From the NCBI GenBank assembly GCA_965221815.1, contig OZ244915.1, forward strand, positions 2,356,001 through 2,420,000: a DNA stretch of 64,000 nt, written 5' to 3'. Position 1 is the stretch's first letter. Each line of letters starts with the position of its first letter. A program made the position numbers and the translations under genes. The notes under the pieces were generated by a model that saw only the letters and a list, made by a program, of their open reading frames with translations, was not told where the DNA came from and did not search any database. The stretch is from JAPOXR01 sp965221815 (GTDB taxonomy: Bacteria > Pseudomonadota > Alphaproteobacteria > Rhodobacterales > Rhodobacteraceae). Shown in pieces: positions 42,188 through 51,482 of this stretch.

Positions 42188-43400
42188 GTGTTTTGCCTCA
42201 TACAGATAGTTCCATATCCTGCAACCGTCGGTGGCCCCGCTTCCAGGATGCGACGAGATCCTCGGGGTCCCGGCGCCAGCGGAACGGGTGGGCCTCATGG
42301 GCATTGTGGTGGGCGATGTAGTCTTCTACCGCTGTGATGCACGCGTCAAGGGAATTGAAGATGGCATGCTTGAGTCTCTGTCGGGCCAGTTTCGAGAAGA
42401 AGCCCTCGACGGCGTTCATCCACGAGGCCGATGTCGGTGTGAAGTGGAAGGTCCAGTGCGGGTGGTCGGCAAGCCAGGCATGCACGTGCGCCGACTTGTG
42501 GGCGGACAGGTTGTCAAGGATGACATGGACCGCCATCGTGGGGTCGAGGTCCGCCGCCACATGATCGAGGAACGCACAGAAATCCTCGGAGCGGTGGCGC
42601 TCGGTCATCTTTCCGACCACCTTGCCAGTGGCGACATCGAGGGCCGCCAGCAACGTGGTGGTGCCGTTCCGTTTGTAATCATGCGTGCGGGTTGTCGGGT
42701 GACCCGGGGCGGGCGGCAGGGGTGTCTGGGTGCGGCCGAGGGCCTGGATCTGGGTCTTTTCATCCACCGAGAGGACCACGGCGTGATCCGGTGGGTTCAT
42801 GTACAGTCCGATGACATCGTGGGCCTTGATGCCGAACCGGGGATCGTTCGAGACCTTGAAGGTCTTGACCTGATGGGGCCGCAGGCCATGGCGCTGCAGG
42901 ATCCGGTGCACGGTGGTGGCCGTCAGGCCCCCGACCGCTGTGGCCAGGGCCTTGAGGGTCCAGTGGCTGCGGTTGGGCGGGGGTGGCGACATCGCCAGAT
43001 CGATGACGGCCTGGATCCGGTCGGCGGGAATGGGTGTCTTGCCCGGCGGCCGGGTGGCATCGCGCAGGAGACCGTCGACACCCTCGGAAAGGAAACGGTC
43101 CCACCAGCGCCAGACGGTGGGTTTCGAGAGGCCTGTCTGCCGCATGGTCTCGACGAGGCCACAGCCGTCCCCGAGGGCGAGGATGATGCGGGCCCGCCAG
43201 ACATGCTTCTGAGGGCTCTGGGGGTGGCTGACGATGTGCTCGAGGCGTGTGCGATCGGTGTCTGGCAGCCGGATCTCCGGCCGTGTCGATGTCCTGCCCA
43301 TGGGTCTGTCTCCTGCCTTGGTGTTGGCCGCGGGCTCGCGGCGGCAGGATGATACCATGATGTGGGGCAGGAATAGAATCCTTTGTTTGTTATTATACAC
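42188..43400 (-). mobile_element. IS630-family insertion sequence
   Basis: About 1213 bp flanked by TA dinucleotides inside CTAG (42185-42188 and 43400-43403), the known target of IS630-type elements, which duplicate TA. Terminal bases GTGT are shared by both ends read inwards. It is inserted about 13 bp upstream of the antitoxin start codon. Both ends and the transposase are intact, so it may be active. Confidence 0.8.
42198..43301 (-). CDS. IS630-family transposase
   Basis: A DDE transposase of about 367 residues. An N-terminal helix-turn-helix region (GLVETMRQTGLSKPTVWRWW) precedes the catalytic core: Asp in VLSVDEKTQIQALGRTQ, Asp in VHVILDNLSAHKS, and Glu in SWMNAVEGFFSKLARQ. The start at ATG 43301 (GRTSTRPEIRLP) is preferred over the longer frame to 43400, which reaches the IS end. 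The gene is uninterrupted. A long plus-strand open frame over it is only its shadow. Confidence 0.92.
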   Translation of the reverse strand: MGRTSTRPEIRLPDTDRTRLEHIVSHPQSPQKHVWRARIILALGDGCGLVETMRQTGLSKPTVWRWWDRFLSEGVDGLLRDATRPPGKTPIPADRIQAVIDLAMSPPPPNRSHWTLKALATAVGGLTATTVHRILQRHGLRPHQVKTFKVSNDPRFGIKAHDVIGLYMNPPDHAVVLSVDEKTQIQALGRTQTPLPPAPGHPTTRTHDYKRNGTTTLLAALDVATGKVVGKMTERHRSEDFCAFLDHVAADLDPTMAVHVILDNLSAHKSAHVHAWLADHPHWTFHFTPTSASWMNAVEGFFSKLARQRLKHAIFNSLDACITAVEDYIAHHNAHEAHPFRWRRDPEDLVASWKRGHRRLQDMELSV

Positions 43401-43528
43401 TAGATGTCAACTGCGCGTGTCTGTGACATCGATCAACCTTTCTTTCGAAAGAAAATATATTAATTGTTTCCAAAGAAATCAAGGTGGTGGCCTTTCATTG
43501 CAGGACGATTCTATTATCTGCCAGTGAT

Positions 43529-44145
43529 CTAAGGCTCGTTGACAGTGATCGTGCCGCCACCACGCCGGCCATCAGATGAATCCCGGCTACGAAGCTTGCG
43601 CGGGTCTTGTCGTCTCGCATGGCGAGACTTTGGGCCTCCTTGATTGTCGCAAAGACAGTCTCGATCCGGTGGCGTCACGGTCACAATCGCGTGAGGTGTT
43701 CCGCTCCTGTGTCCAGCCACCCATCCGCGCCAAAGGCTGTGTCGCCCATCAACATCTCACAGGTGAGATCGTCCAGGAGTGCGGGCACAGCCTTGAGATC
43801 ATGGGTTTGACCCGGCAGAATCTCAAACCGGATCCGATGTCCGACAGCATCGGTGAGAGCCACGACCTGGCGGGTCAAACCCCCTTGTGGGTCCCGGAGG
43901 CCCACCGATGCGCTGGCATGATCGGGCCATCGACAGACACTATCGACTCCTCCCACGCACCGGATCACGCCTTGACAATACGTTACAATAACCCGCTTTG
44001 GCCCCACGCCGGAACCGCGTGAAAACACGGCTCCACCGACCCCAATGCGGCGGGAGGTCACGCCAGGGTGTGCCCGTGCGAAACCGCCAGAGAACCGCCT
44101 CCAGACACAGACGCTTGTCCACCCCTTCCCGTGCGCTCCAGCGAG
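43529..44145 (-). pseudogene. IS5-family transposase remnant
   Basis: Three frames carry pieces of one transposase. Piece one, near 44125: DKRLCLEAVLWRFRTGTPWR. Piece two: GGLTRQVVALTDAVGHRIRF with LLDDLTCEMLMGDTAFGADG. Piece three: RHRIETVFATIKEAQSLAMR followed by GIHLMAGVVAARS, the IS5 C-terminal block. The N-terminal 30 to 40 residues are absent and part of the middle is deleted, with frameshifts, so it is inactive. Confidence 0.8.
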
Positions 44146-44526
44146 ATTCTGGATTTCACGCCTCAGGAATGGGCACTTCTCGACGGCAGCGGCATGGCGA
44201 CATATGACCTGCCGCCCACCAAGATTGATCAGGCATTCGATATCAAGAAGCGGCACGGGCGCCTTTCGGCTAACGATTGCTTTTGTCTCGTGACGGCACA
44301 GGAACATGCGGAGGCCATCCTGCTCACCGGAGATCGTTTGCTACGACGTGCTGCTCAGGACAACGGGATCATCGCGCATGGCGTTCTGTGGGTGGTCGAT
44401 CAACGACTGAGGGAGAACCTATGCGATCCCAAGCTGCTCGAAACGGCGTTGACGCTCTGGCGGGCCGACAAAGCGGTCTTCTTGCCAAATCATCTCATCG
44501 ACAACTTGCTGCATCGGGTGCGATAG
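44146..44526 (+). pseudogene. N-terminally truncated PIN-domain protein
   Basis: The C-terminal two thirds of a PIN-like nuclease: GMATYDLPPTKI, LSANDCFCLVTAQEHAEA, ILLTGDRLLRRAA, GVLWVVDQ and a C-terminal LPNHLIDNLLHRVR. Acidic residues in the DCF and TGDRLL segments fit the later half of the active site. The N-terminal strand with the first catalytic Asp is missing; the 5' edge meets the truncated IS5 transposase head to head near 44135-44150. An ATG at 44193 could start a fragment. Probably a VapC-like toxin or nuclease gene broken by a deletion involving the IS. Confidence 0.65.
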
Positions 44527-44529
44527 CGA

Positions 44530-44835
44530 CGGTATGTGGTTCTGACGGATTCCGACGACGCGGACCCAGTGCTTCCAAGAAAACTCCATCTCCTGAGGTG
44601 CAGAAACGACAGGCCCTGAAGATGCCGCCGAGGCGCGCTCGAAAAGACCCCCGGAAGCTCTGCAAGGTCGACCAGGGTGATCGGCATCTCGGTTTGGAAA
44701 CGGGCCCGCAGCGCGCTGTAGCCGGTAAATGGCCGTTGAACCGCGCAATAATCACCCATAGGCCTGAAGATAAGACCTGGTCTGCATCACCATGTTCAAG
44801 CCCACAGAGTCAGATAAGTGGATCGCGAGTTCCGG
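44530..44835. other. Gap between the PIN remnant and the MFS gene
   Basis: No recognisable gene. A minus-strand frame of about 85 codons is open (RPFTGYSALRARF), but it matches no family I know and may be old mobile-element debris. Confidence 0.3.
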
Positions 44836-46107
44836 CTACAGCGCGCTGCTGGCCCGCTGGCGCATCGTGAGCGGCGTCTCTTTCACTGGCAGATGGACCA
44901 GTGCAGAAAAAGCCCCGACACCCACACCAATCCACCAGACCAAATCATAATTGCCGTATTGGTCATAGAGCAAACCGCCGAGCCATACGCCGGCAAAACC
45001 TCCGAGTTGATGTGAGAAGAAGATAACACCGTACAGGGTGCCCATATAGCGCAAGCCATAGATATGGGCGACGAGACCGCTCGTGAGTGGTACGGTCGCC
45101 AGCCACAATGCCCCCATCACGACGGAAAAAACCAACACGGACATCGGTGTGATGGGCATCAGGATGAAAACCGCCGCCGCCACGGTCCGACCGGCATAGA
45201 TCCATGCGAGAAGATACTTCTTGCTGTAGTATTTTCCCAACCATCCCGCGAGAATCGTGCCGACAATATTGGCCAGGCCAATCACCGCGATGGCAACCGC
45301 ACCAAGTGCTGATGTGCTGGTGACGCCGACGGTGTGCAAGAACCCGGCGGGTGAGATCGCCGCACACATTTCTGTCACGAAGGCCGGGAAATGGGCCGTG
45401 ATGAAGGCCAATTGGTATCCACAGGAAAAAAACCCGGCAAATAGCAACGTAAAGGAGGGGTCACGAAAGGCACCGAGTATGATATCGCCCATACTGTCTT
45501 CTAATTGCTGCCGACTGGCAGGGACAGGCGCACGAATCAGTGGCAAAACTGCGAGAACCGCAACCACTGCAATCGCAAAAACAACAAAAACCGATTGCCA
45601 GGAGATCAATGTCAACAGCCATTCAGCCGCTGGCGGTCCCACAACCTGTCCACCGGATCCCGCCGCAGTGGCAATCCCCAGTGCAAGTGAACGATTCTCG
45701 TCTGAAGTGGCGCGCCCGACGATTGCAAGGATGACACCAAATCCCGTACCTGCGATGCCCAGGCCAATCAGGAATTCAAGAAACTGATGCGCTTCCGGCG
45801 ACGTGGCAAAACTGCTGAGAACCAGACCCACGACGTAAAACAAGGTCCCGACGATGATCGCCGCGCGGTCGCCAATCCGTTCGGCGAAAGCACCAAACAG
45901 TGGTTGTCCAATCCCCCAGGCAAGATTCTGAATGGCGAGGGCCAGGGAAAATTCAGCGCGGGCCCAACCGAATTCATCGGCGATCGGAATCTGGAACACA
46001 CCAAAGCTCGCGCGGATTGCAAAACTGACAAGAATAATGGCACATCCGGCGACGAGAACCGGAGTGATCAACGCATTCTGTGTCGCTCGGTTGACGTGCT
46101 CGGTCAT
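44836..46107 (-). CDS. Major facilitator superfamily transporter
   Basis: A 423-residue transporter with about 12 membrane helices. It is like the oxalate/formate antiporter (OFA) and monocarboxylate-type groups: N-terminal SFAIRASFGVFQIPIADEFG, RATSDENRSLALGIATAAGS in the 2-3/4-5 loop region, and HQLGGFAGVWLGGLLYD in the C-terminal half. The substrate cannot be told from sequence. The gene begins at ATG 46107 and stands alone. Confidence 0.82.
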   Translation of the reverse strand: MTEHVNRATQNALITPVLVAGCAIILVSFAIRASFGVFQIPIADEFGWARAEFSLALAIQNLAWGIGQPLFGAFAERIGDRAAIIVGTLFYVVGLVLSSFATSPEAHQFLEFLIGLGIAGTGFGVILAIVGRATSDENRSLALGIATAAGSGGQVVGPPAAEWLLTLISWQSVFVVFAIAVVAVLAVLPLIRAPVPASRQQLEDSMGDIILGAFRDPSFTLLFAGFFSCGYQLAFITAHFPAFVTEMCAAISPAGFLHTVGVTSTSALGAVAIAVIGLANIVGTILAGWLGKYYSKKYLLAWIYAGRTVAAAVFILMPITPMSVLVFSVVMGALWLATVPLTSGLVAHIYGLRYMGTLYGVIFFSHQLGGFAGVWLGGLLYDQYGNYDLVWWIGVGVGAFSALVHLPVKETPLTMRQRASSAL

Positions 46108-46493
46108 TGTAGTGATTTTTTGCCTGTTCAGGATTGCCGGACAATCCGCCTTCCATCAAACTCGGCAAATGTAAAGAAACTTATGGCGTGATCATACACA
46201 ATTTGTAAACAGCGAGCAGGTTACGATGCGATATCAAGGGAAACGAATGTCATGCCGACAGTCGTTGGGATCCACTGATCGTCAATCGACACACCCCGCC
46301 GATAACGGGACAGCTTGAGTCGGGTTGCGTTGAATTTTTGGCCTCGGTGTCTGAACTTTTGCCCCGCATCTGCGATGCGTTTTCCAGGTCAGTGACGTGT
46401 CGTTATCGATTTCGCATTGCGCCGACAGGAGCGCAATTCTGTTGCCGGTTGAAGTTCGATAAATGGTGATGGGCGGGAAGATGGATACGCAAA
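46108..46493. other. Gap between MFS transporter and sulfur module
   Basis: About 385 bp with no gene or structured RNA recognised. Confidence 0.35.
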
Positions 46494-46658
46494 CTACTCC
46501 GGGAGCACCGCGCAGAAGGCCCCGTCACTTTGGACGCCCGAACCCAAGGCAAATGGCGCTGGCGCGCCATAGGGATTGAACGCTGCAGTCGAGACATCCA
46601 TCAATACCAACAAGGCAATGAGTGCCAATGCCAGGCTGGTGGTGACAGTCCGCGTCAT
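46494..46658 (-). CDS. 54-residue exported peptide coupled to the YeeE-type transporter
   Basis: A tiny protein with a signal peptide (TSLALALIALLVLMDVSTA) and a short mature part (AAFNPYGAPAPFALGSGVQS ending FCAVLPE) with a single Cys. Its ATG overlaps the transporter stop codon (ATGA), so it is translationally coupled and should be made with it. I know no family. The single Cys in an otherwise plain peptide could carry or present a sulfur species to the transporter's Cys residues, which is speculative. Confidence 0.6.
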   Translation of the reverse strand: MTRTVTTSLALALIALLVLMDVSTAAFNPYGAPAPFALGSGVQSDGAFCAVLPE

Positions 46659-47764
46659 GATTTCACCGCCAACCCTACAGCTGGTCTGATACGCACACCG
46701 ATACAGGCACCAAGAAAAGCCGCCCCAAACCAGACCCAACCATGTGCACTCCCCGTCGAAATGCCTGAGAAGAAGGCCCCTACGTTGCAGCCAAAAGCCA
46801 GTCTGGCGGTATAACCGAGCACAAAACCGGTGATCGCGGCAACAGCCCACGCTTGCCAGGTCAATCGCGGTAACGTCTGCGATAATCCCCCCTGTCGCCA
46901 GCAAACCACTGCGAACGCACCCACAAGTATTCCGATATTGGTAAGCGAGGTATAATCAGTGAAAAGACTTTCCTGCAACCGTTCAACACTCGACGGAACT
47001 GACCAGAAGGTCGATGTTGACAGGTCAACACCGGTCACCACTGCTCCCTTGGCCACCCACAAGCCAAGCCCATAAACCACGCCCCAGGGTTGCCCGGCGA
47101 TCACAATATTCAGAATCGCCAGACCCGCCAGCAAACAGGCAGCGACCAGGTAGCGACGGGGAATTTGGCGATGCCGCTTGGGCGACACATAAAGTACAAG
47201 CATGGCAACAGCCGCGAGACCTGCCAGAGTCAAAACGAGACCTGAAAATCCCCCCCATTCATAAACGGGCAAGGCACCCAATCCCGTCCACCAGTGCAGA
47301 TGCTGCGAACCGGCAAAACTGCCGATCGCAAAGAGCGGCAGGGCAATCAGGGCAATCAGATTGCCTGAGCCCGCATTGACCAATGTTCCTGAGCCACAGG
47401 AAAGAATAATCTGCATGGCGACACCAAAACAAAATGCCGCCCCGACCATGGCATATCCGATGGGGGCTGCAGCACTTGTCAACTCATCCCCGCGAAGCTC
47501 AAGAATTGGTATCGCAACGATGGCGACCAATGCGATGGCCAGGAGCTGTGCAAGAATACCTGATGGGTTACGGTCCACGATCATGGCACGCCATGGCCCG
47601 GCAAAACCGAATCGCATCCCCTCGAGCACAAGACCAAATCCCATTCCGACGGCGAGGAGCAGACCGTAACGCAAGCCAACAAACAGCGCGACGGCAGCAA
47701 TTGCTGCCACCGCCGCAACCATCAGTATTGAGCGCCGAAGAAAAATGCGGACCTCCGACTTCAC
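46655..47764 (-). CDS. YeeE/YedE family membrane protein (thiosulfate or sulfur-species transporter)
   Basis: A 369-residue, multi-helix membrane protein related to TsuA/YeeE, which moves thiosulfate through a path of conserved Cys. Both Cys motifs are seen: ILSCGSGTLVNAGSGN and FGCNVGAFFSGISTGSAHG. At least nine hydrophobic segments are present. The GTG start at 47764 lies directly after the rhodanese stop codon (TGAGTG), and the following small peptide gene overlaps the 3' end, so the three genes form one unit. Confidence 0.85.
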   Translation of the reverse strand: MKSEVRIFLRRSILMVAAVAAIAAVALFVGLRYGLLLAVGMGFGLVLEGMRFGFAGPWRAMIVDRNPSGILAQLLAIALVAIVAIPILELRGDELTSAAAPIGYAMVGAAFCFGVAMQIILSCGSGTLVNAGSGNLIALIALPLFAIGSFAGSQHLHWWTGLGALPVYEWGGFSGLVLTLAGLAAVAMLVLYVSPKRHRQIPRRYLVAACLLAGLAILNIVIAGQPWGVVYGLGLWVAKGAVVTGVDLSTSTFWSVPSSVERLQESLFTDYTSLTNIGILVGAFAVVCWRQGGLSQTLPRLTWQAWAVAAITGFVLGYTARLAFGCNVGAFFSGISTGSAHGWVWFGAAFLGACIGVRIRPAVGLAVKS

Positions 47765-48691
47765 TCAATTGTCACCAAGAAGCTGATTCTTCAGATTCCT
47801 GAAGAGTCCGGGCGTGTTCATCATCGGGTGACCTGCCTGTGAATATTCGACCATCGAACCGGGATAGAGTTTGACATTGTCGATGCCACCAACTTCAGAC
47901 AATGCAAACCAGTTGATCGCCGCCCAATGTCCTGTATTGCAGTACGCGACCACCTCATCTCCCTCAGAGAGGCCAATGGCTTCCTTGACGGCATCGGTGT
48001 CAATGCGCGACTGGATCGCTGCCGAACCGCTGTCAAAGAATTTGGCAAAAACATAATTGACAGCGCCCGGTGCGGCTCCCGGTCGGGCCGCCGCTGGATG
48101 TTTCTTGTCGCCCTCGAAAAACTCCGTTGTTCTTGCATCAACCAGCAATGCGCTGCCATCCAGCGCTTTGTCCGCGGCTTCATCCGTGGTCACGGTCCAT
48201 TGCTGAGAAAAAGTGATGTCCAGTTCGCTCGGTACGGGTCTTGCCGGATCCTTGCTGGTCGGGAGATTTGCCGCGGTCCAGGCCCGGTAACCCCCATTCA
48301 AAATTGTGAGATCTTCAAAACCGGTGGATTTGAGGGTCCAGTAAACCCGTGCTGCAGCTCCGAAATCTGATGATGAGCCCCCTTCGTAAACGATGACAAC
48401 GGGTTCATTGAGCTGGAGGCCCAGAGACTCGTAGAGCGTCTCCAGTTCACGTGCTTCGAGGATCTGACCCGGATTGGTCTTCGGCCCACGGAACTGTCCA
48501 TAAGGGGCGGAAAGCGCACCGGGAAGATGCCCCTCTGCATAGAGATCACCACGAATGTCAATGATGACAGGAGATGACTCGTCGAGCGAAGAGGCGAGCT
48601 CTTGTGGCGTGACAAGGGGGCCAAAAGTGGAAGCCGCTGCCGCATGCGCCATCGCGATGACAGAAGCGGCGGCAATAGACAGAAATTTCAT
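47765..48691 (-). CDS. Exported two-domain rhodanese-type sulfurtransferase
   Basis: About 308 residues with a signal peptide (MKFLSIAAASVIAMAHAAAA), so it acts in the periplasm. The second rhodanese domain has the active loop CNTGHWAA, with the nucleophile Cys in VVAYCNTGHWAA. In the first domain the corresponding loop is VYEGGSSSDFG, with no Cys, so it is non-catalytic. Thiosulfate:cyanide or sulfide transfer chemistry is the family role. First gene of the sulfur unit, followed directly by the YeeE-type transporter. An ATG at 48703 is an alternative start. Confidence 0.88.
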   Translation of the reverse strand: MKFLSIAAASVIAMAHAAAASTFGPLVTPQELASSLDESSPVIIDIRGDLYAEGHLPGALSAPYGQFRGPKTNPGQILEARELETLYESLGLQLNEPVVIVYEGGSSSDFGAAARVYWTLKSTGFEDLTILNGGYRAWTAANLPTSKDPARPVPSELDITFSQQWTVTTDEAADKALDGSALLVDARTTEFFEGDKKHPAAARPGAAPGAVNYVFAKFFDSGSAAIQSRIDTDAVKEAIGLSEGDEVVAYCNTGHWAAINWFALSEVGGIDNVKLYPGSMVEYSQAGHPMMNTPGLFRNLKNQLLGDN

Positions 48692-49187
48692 TGTTCGATC
48701 CATAATGACTGTTGCAAGAGCGGAGCTATGCCGTACCGCGTGCGTATTCAACCCCTGCCCTCACTGAGAAAACACGAGAATGTTCTGATATTTGTCATCA
48801 AAACAGTCAAAAGTCGTCGTGACTCCTGCAAATGAGAAAGCCATGCGAATCATTTGCAAAATGAAGTGTGTTTTTCCTTTTCTTGGCATCACGTCCACGC
48901 ATTGATCCGGATCATTCCCACTCCCTGCATTATCGCAGCAGGACCCGCAACATGATTTGCACCGAAGCAACCCGACTCGCAATCGGTCTTCTGATGCCGC
49001 ATGGTGATCATATTACTATCCCTGTTTCACACTGCCCGCGCAAGGCATTTCCTGGCTTGTGAACAGTCTGGAATGGTTTCCGCATTGTGGAGATATACAG
49101 ATCAACATAGAGGTACCGATCGAAAATAAAGCCCGTCAGAAATTGAGTCGGGCATATCCTGACTTCGCAATAAACTGGATCTCCATC
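48692..49187. other. Divergent intergenic region between sulfur module and 5'-nucleotidase
   Basis: About 490 bp; no gene recognised. Divergent promoters for the two units are expected here. Confidence 0.35.
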
Positions 49188-50699
49188 ATGAATATTTCTC
49201 TCACAGCAGGTGTACGAATCTTGACGGCGATAGCGGCATCGCTCGTGTTTTCCGGAACCCTTGCGGCTTCTGAAACCGTGACCATCATACATTTTAACGA
49301 CTTTGACCGAATGAACGAAGATGACGGGCGGGGCGGAGCGGCACGGCTCGCGACGGTCATCAACGCGCGCCGCGCCGAGGGCGGCCATGTCCTTGTGACC
49401 TTTGGTGGTGATACCATTTCTCCCTCGCTGATGTCCGGATTGGACGAGGGTGCGCATATGATCGAAATTCTCAACCAGTTGGATCTCACGGCTATGGTCA
49501 TGGGGAACCACGAATATGATTTTGGTCCCGATGTCGCGCGTCAGCGAATCAGTGAGGCGAACTTTCCGGTTCTTGCAGCCAACAATGTGGATGAAAATGG
49601 CGAGATTATCACGGGTGCTGTGGCTTCCATCATTGCCGAAACCGGTGACTACAAGATCGGTATACTCGGCCTGACTACGGTGGGAACCCAGGTGAAATCG
49701 AGTCCCGGCCCGATCAGTTTTTCGGATCCGGTTGAAACCGCGGCGCGCGAGGCGGAGACATTGCGTCAGGCCGGTGCCGATCTGGTGATCGCACTCGCCC
49801 ATACCGATGTCGGCGAGGATGCCGAACTCACGGCAAGTCGTGATGTGGATATTCTCCTGAGCGGCGACGACCATGTCTTGCGTACGGAATTTGACGGCGA
49901 ATTCCTGTTTGCCGAGTCAGGTGAACAGGCGGAATGGGTGACGGTGATTGATCTGAAACTGGACAGAATCAAGGAAGATGACGGTGATGCGTTTGTCTGG
50001 AGTGCCGAATATCGGATCGTTGATACCGCAACAGTCGCGCCTGACCCCGAACTGAGGGCACTTGTCGAAAAATTTGATGCCCGCCTCAGCGACGAGTTGA
50101 ATGTAGAACTTGGCGTGACCCAGACCGCTCTCGATACCCGTCGCGCCACAATTCGTGGCGGCGAAGCCGCGTTTGGCAATTTGGTTGCGGATGCCGTTCG
50201 GGAAGCCACGGGTGCCGATCTTGGTGCCGCAAATGGTGGTGGAATCCGTGCTGATCGTCTTTACGAGCCGGGTACCGCACTCACCCGTCGTGATATTGTC
50301 AGCGAGTTACCCTTCGGCAATAGCACGGTGGTGTTGGAAATCACTGGCCAGGACTTTATCGATATTCTGGAAAACGGCTTCAGCGAGATCGAAAAGGGTG
50401 CCGGGCGATTTCTGCATATTTCCGGGGCCGAGGTCACCTATGATCCATCGCGTGAACCGGGACAGAGAGTGTTGGACGTCATGGTCGACGGCGCGGATAT
50501 TGACCGTCAGGGCACGTTCAGCTTCGCTGTCAATGACTATCTCGCGGGAGGTGGTGACGGTTTCTCCATGTTACCTGACAAACGACGGATTGTTGATGAA
50601 AATGCCGCTGTCTTGATGACCAATCAGTTGTTTGACTATATCAGCACGCGCCGGGAAATCTCACCGACTGTTGACGGTCGGCTGCAGGCCATTCAGTGA
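49188..50699 (+). CDS. Exported 5'-nucleotidase/metallophosphatase homologue with variant metal site
   Basis: A 503-residue protein with a signal peptide (hydrophobic ILTAIAASLVFSGTLAAS). The metallophosphatase core shows IIHFNDFDRM, TFGGDTISPS, VMGNHEYDFG, IALAHTDVG and LLSGDDHVL; the C-terminal 5'-nucleotidase domain shows NLVADAVREATGADLGAANG and SFAVNDYLAGGGDGFSML. Compared with UshA, two metal-site His are Asp (ND-x-H becomes NDFD, and G-H-x becomes GDDH). Likely a periplasmic nucleotidase or phosphatase. Start is ATG 49188 by signal-peptide fit; a longer frame opens at 49059. Confidence 0.85.
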   Translation: MNISLTAGVRILTAIAASLVFSGTLAASETVTIIHFNDFDRMNEDDGRGGAARLATVINARRAEGGHVLVTFGGDTISPSLMSGLDEGAHMIEILNQLDLTAMVMGNHEYDFGPDVARQRISEANFPVLAANNVDENGEIITGAVASIIAETGDYKIGILGLTTVGTQVKSSPGPISFSDPVETAAREAETLRQAGADLVIALAHTDVGEDAELTASRDVDILLSGDDHVLRTEFDGEFLFAESGEQAEWVTVIDLKLDRIKEDDGDAFVWSAEYRIVDTATVAPDPELRALVEKFDARLSDELNVELGVTQTALDTRRATIRGGEAAFGNLVADAVREATGADLGAANGGGIRADRLYEPGTALTRRDIVSELPFGNSTVVLEITGQDFIDILENGFSEIEKGAGRFLHISGAEVTYDPSREPGQRVLDVMVDGADIDRQGTFSFAVNDYLAGGGDGFSMLPDKRRIVDENAAVLMTNQLFDYISTRREISPTVDGRLQAIQ

Positions 50700-51482
50700 T
50701 ATCGTCAATGTTGGGACAGCATGGTCGCGGGGGTGTTCGCGACCACCATTTGCCGATACGCGGTCTGGCATGTGGATTGGCCGATGTACAACAGGGTTGC
50801 ACAGCCCGGTGACGTCGAGGGAAATGCAGATTTGACAGGGGGTTCTTGATCCCTCCTGCTGCCGAATTGCGTTTCATTCTGGATGTCGGTTGGCACAACG
50901 AACCTGTATCCTGACGTGAGCGGGCACCACGGCAAAAACCGTGTCGTGGACCACGTCAAGATGCGGGCGGGCACCACGGAAAAGCTGATTCAGGCGCGTC
51001 AATCAAGCCGAGTCTCCGTGACAGACAAGATCAGAATCCCGGAGGGACGGTGAAAACACGGCGCAAGAACGGTTGCTCTGACGGGTGCGCAAACACCAAC
51101 ATACAGACACCCGGGCGTCAGACCCTGATGTGGAAGATGCCGGATTGCAAATCACAGGCATCAGAAGATGTTTCTTTTTTGACGCGCAACGCGGGCCATT
51201 CTCCGATCTGAACACGAACCTCATTCCGGGTGACCAAAATCCGTTTGCAGAATCGCAACTCGTGCGATCTCGCCTGTTTCCAGCTGAATTGACCGGTCAA
51301 ACGATGACGTACAGGAGCATTATCCGTGTGTATATGGCCATATTGTTGCAATTTTGCGCCATATGTGACAGAAAGCTCAACATATTGATATATTTTCTTG
51401 AAGTCACATATATGCGGATTTAAAGGATGGCCGTTCGGAGTGCGGAGGCAGTCACAGGCAACAACCTATCGAGCTAAAAAAG
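50700..51482. other. Gap before smc
   Basis: About 780 bp without a recognised gene. A perfect 8-bp stem (TGGTCGCG at 50722-50729 with CGCGACCA at 50738-50745), lacking a T run, lies 23 bp after the 5'-nucleotidase stop and may terminate it. GCGGGCACCACGG occurs at about 50920 (as AGCGGGCACCACGG) and again at about 50967. No other structure is evident. Confidence 0.35.

Noticed and set aside
42231..43352. 373-codon plus-strand open frame across the IS630 element
   Set aside because: It is the antisense shadow of the transposase gene; the protein has no motif and skewed Gly/Arg/Val composition.
44277..44870. 197-codon plus-strand open frame over the PIN remnant
   Set aside because: A different frame from the recognisable PIN sequence, without family match.
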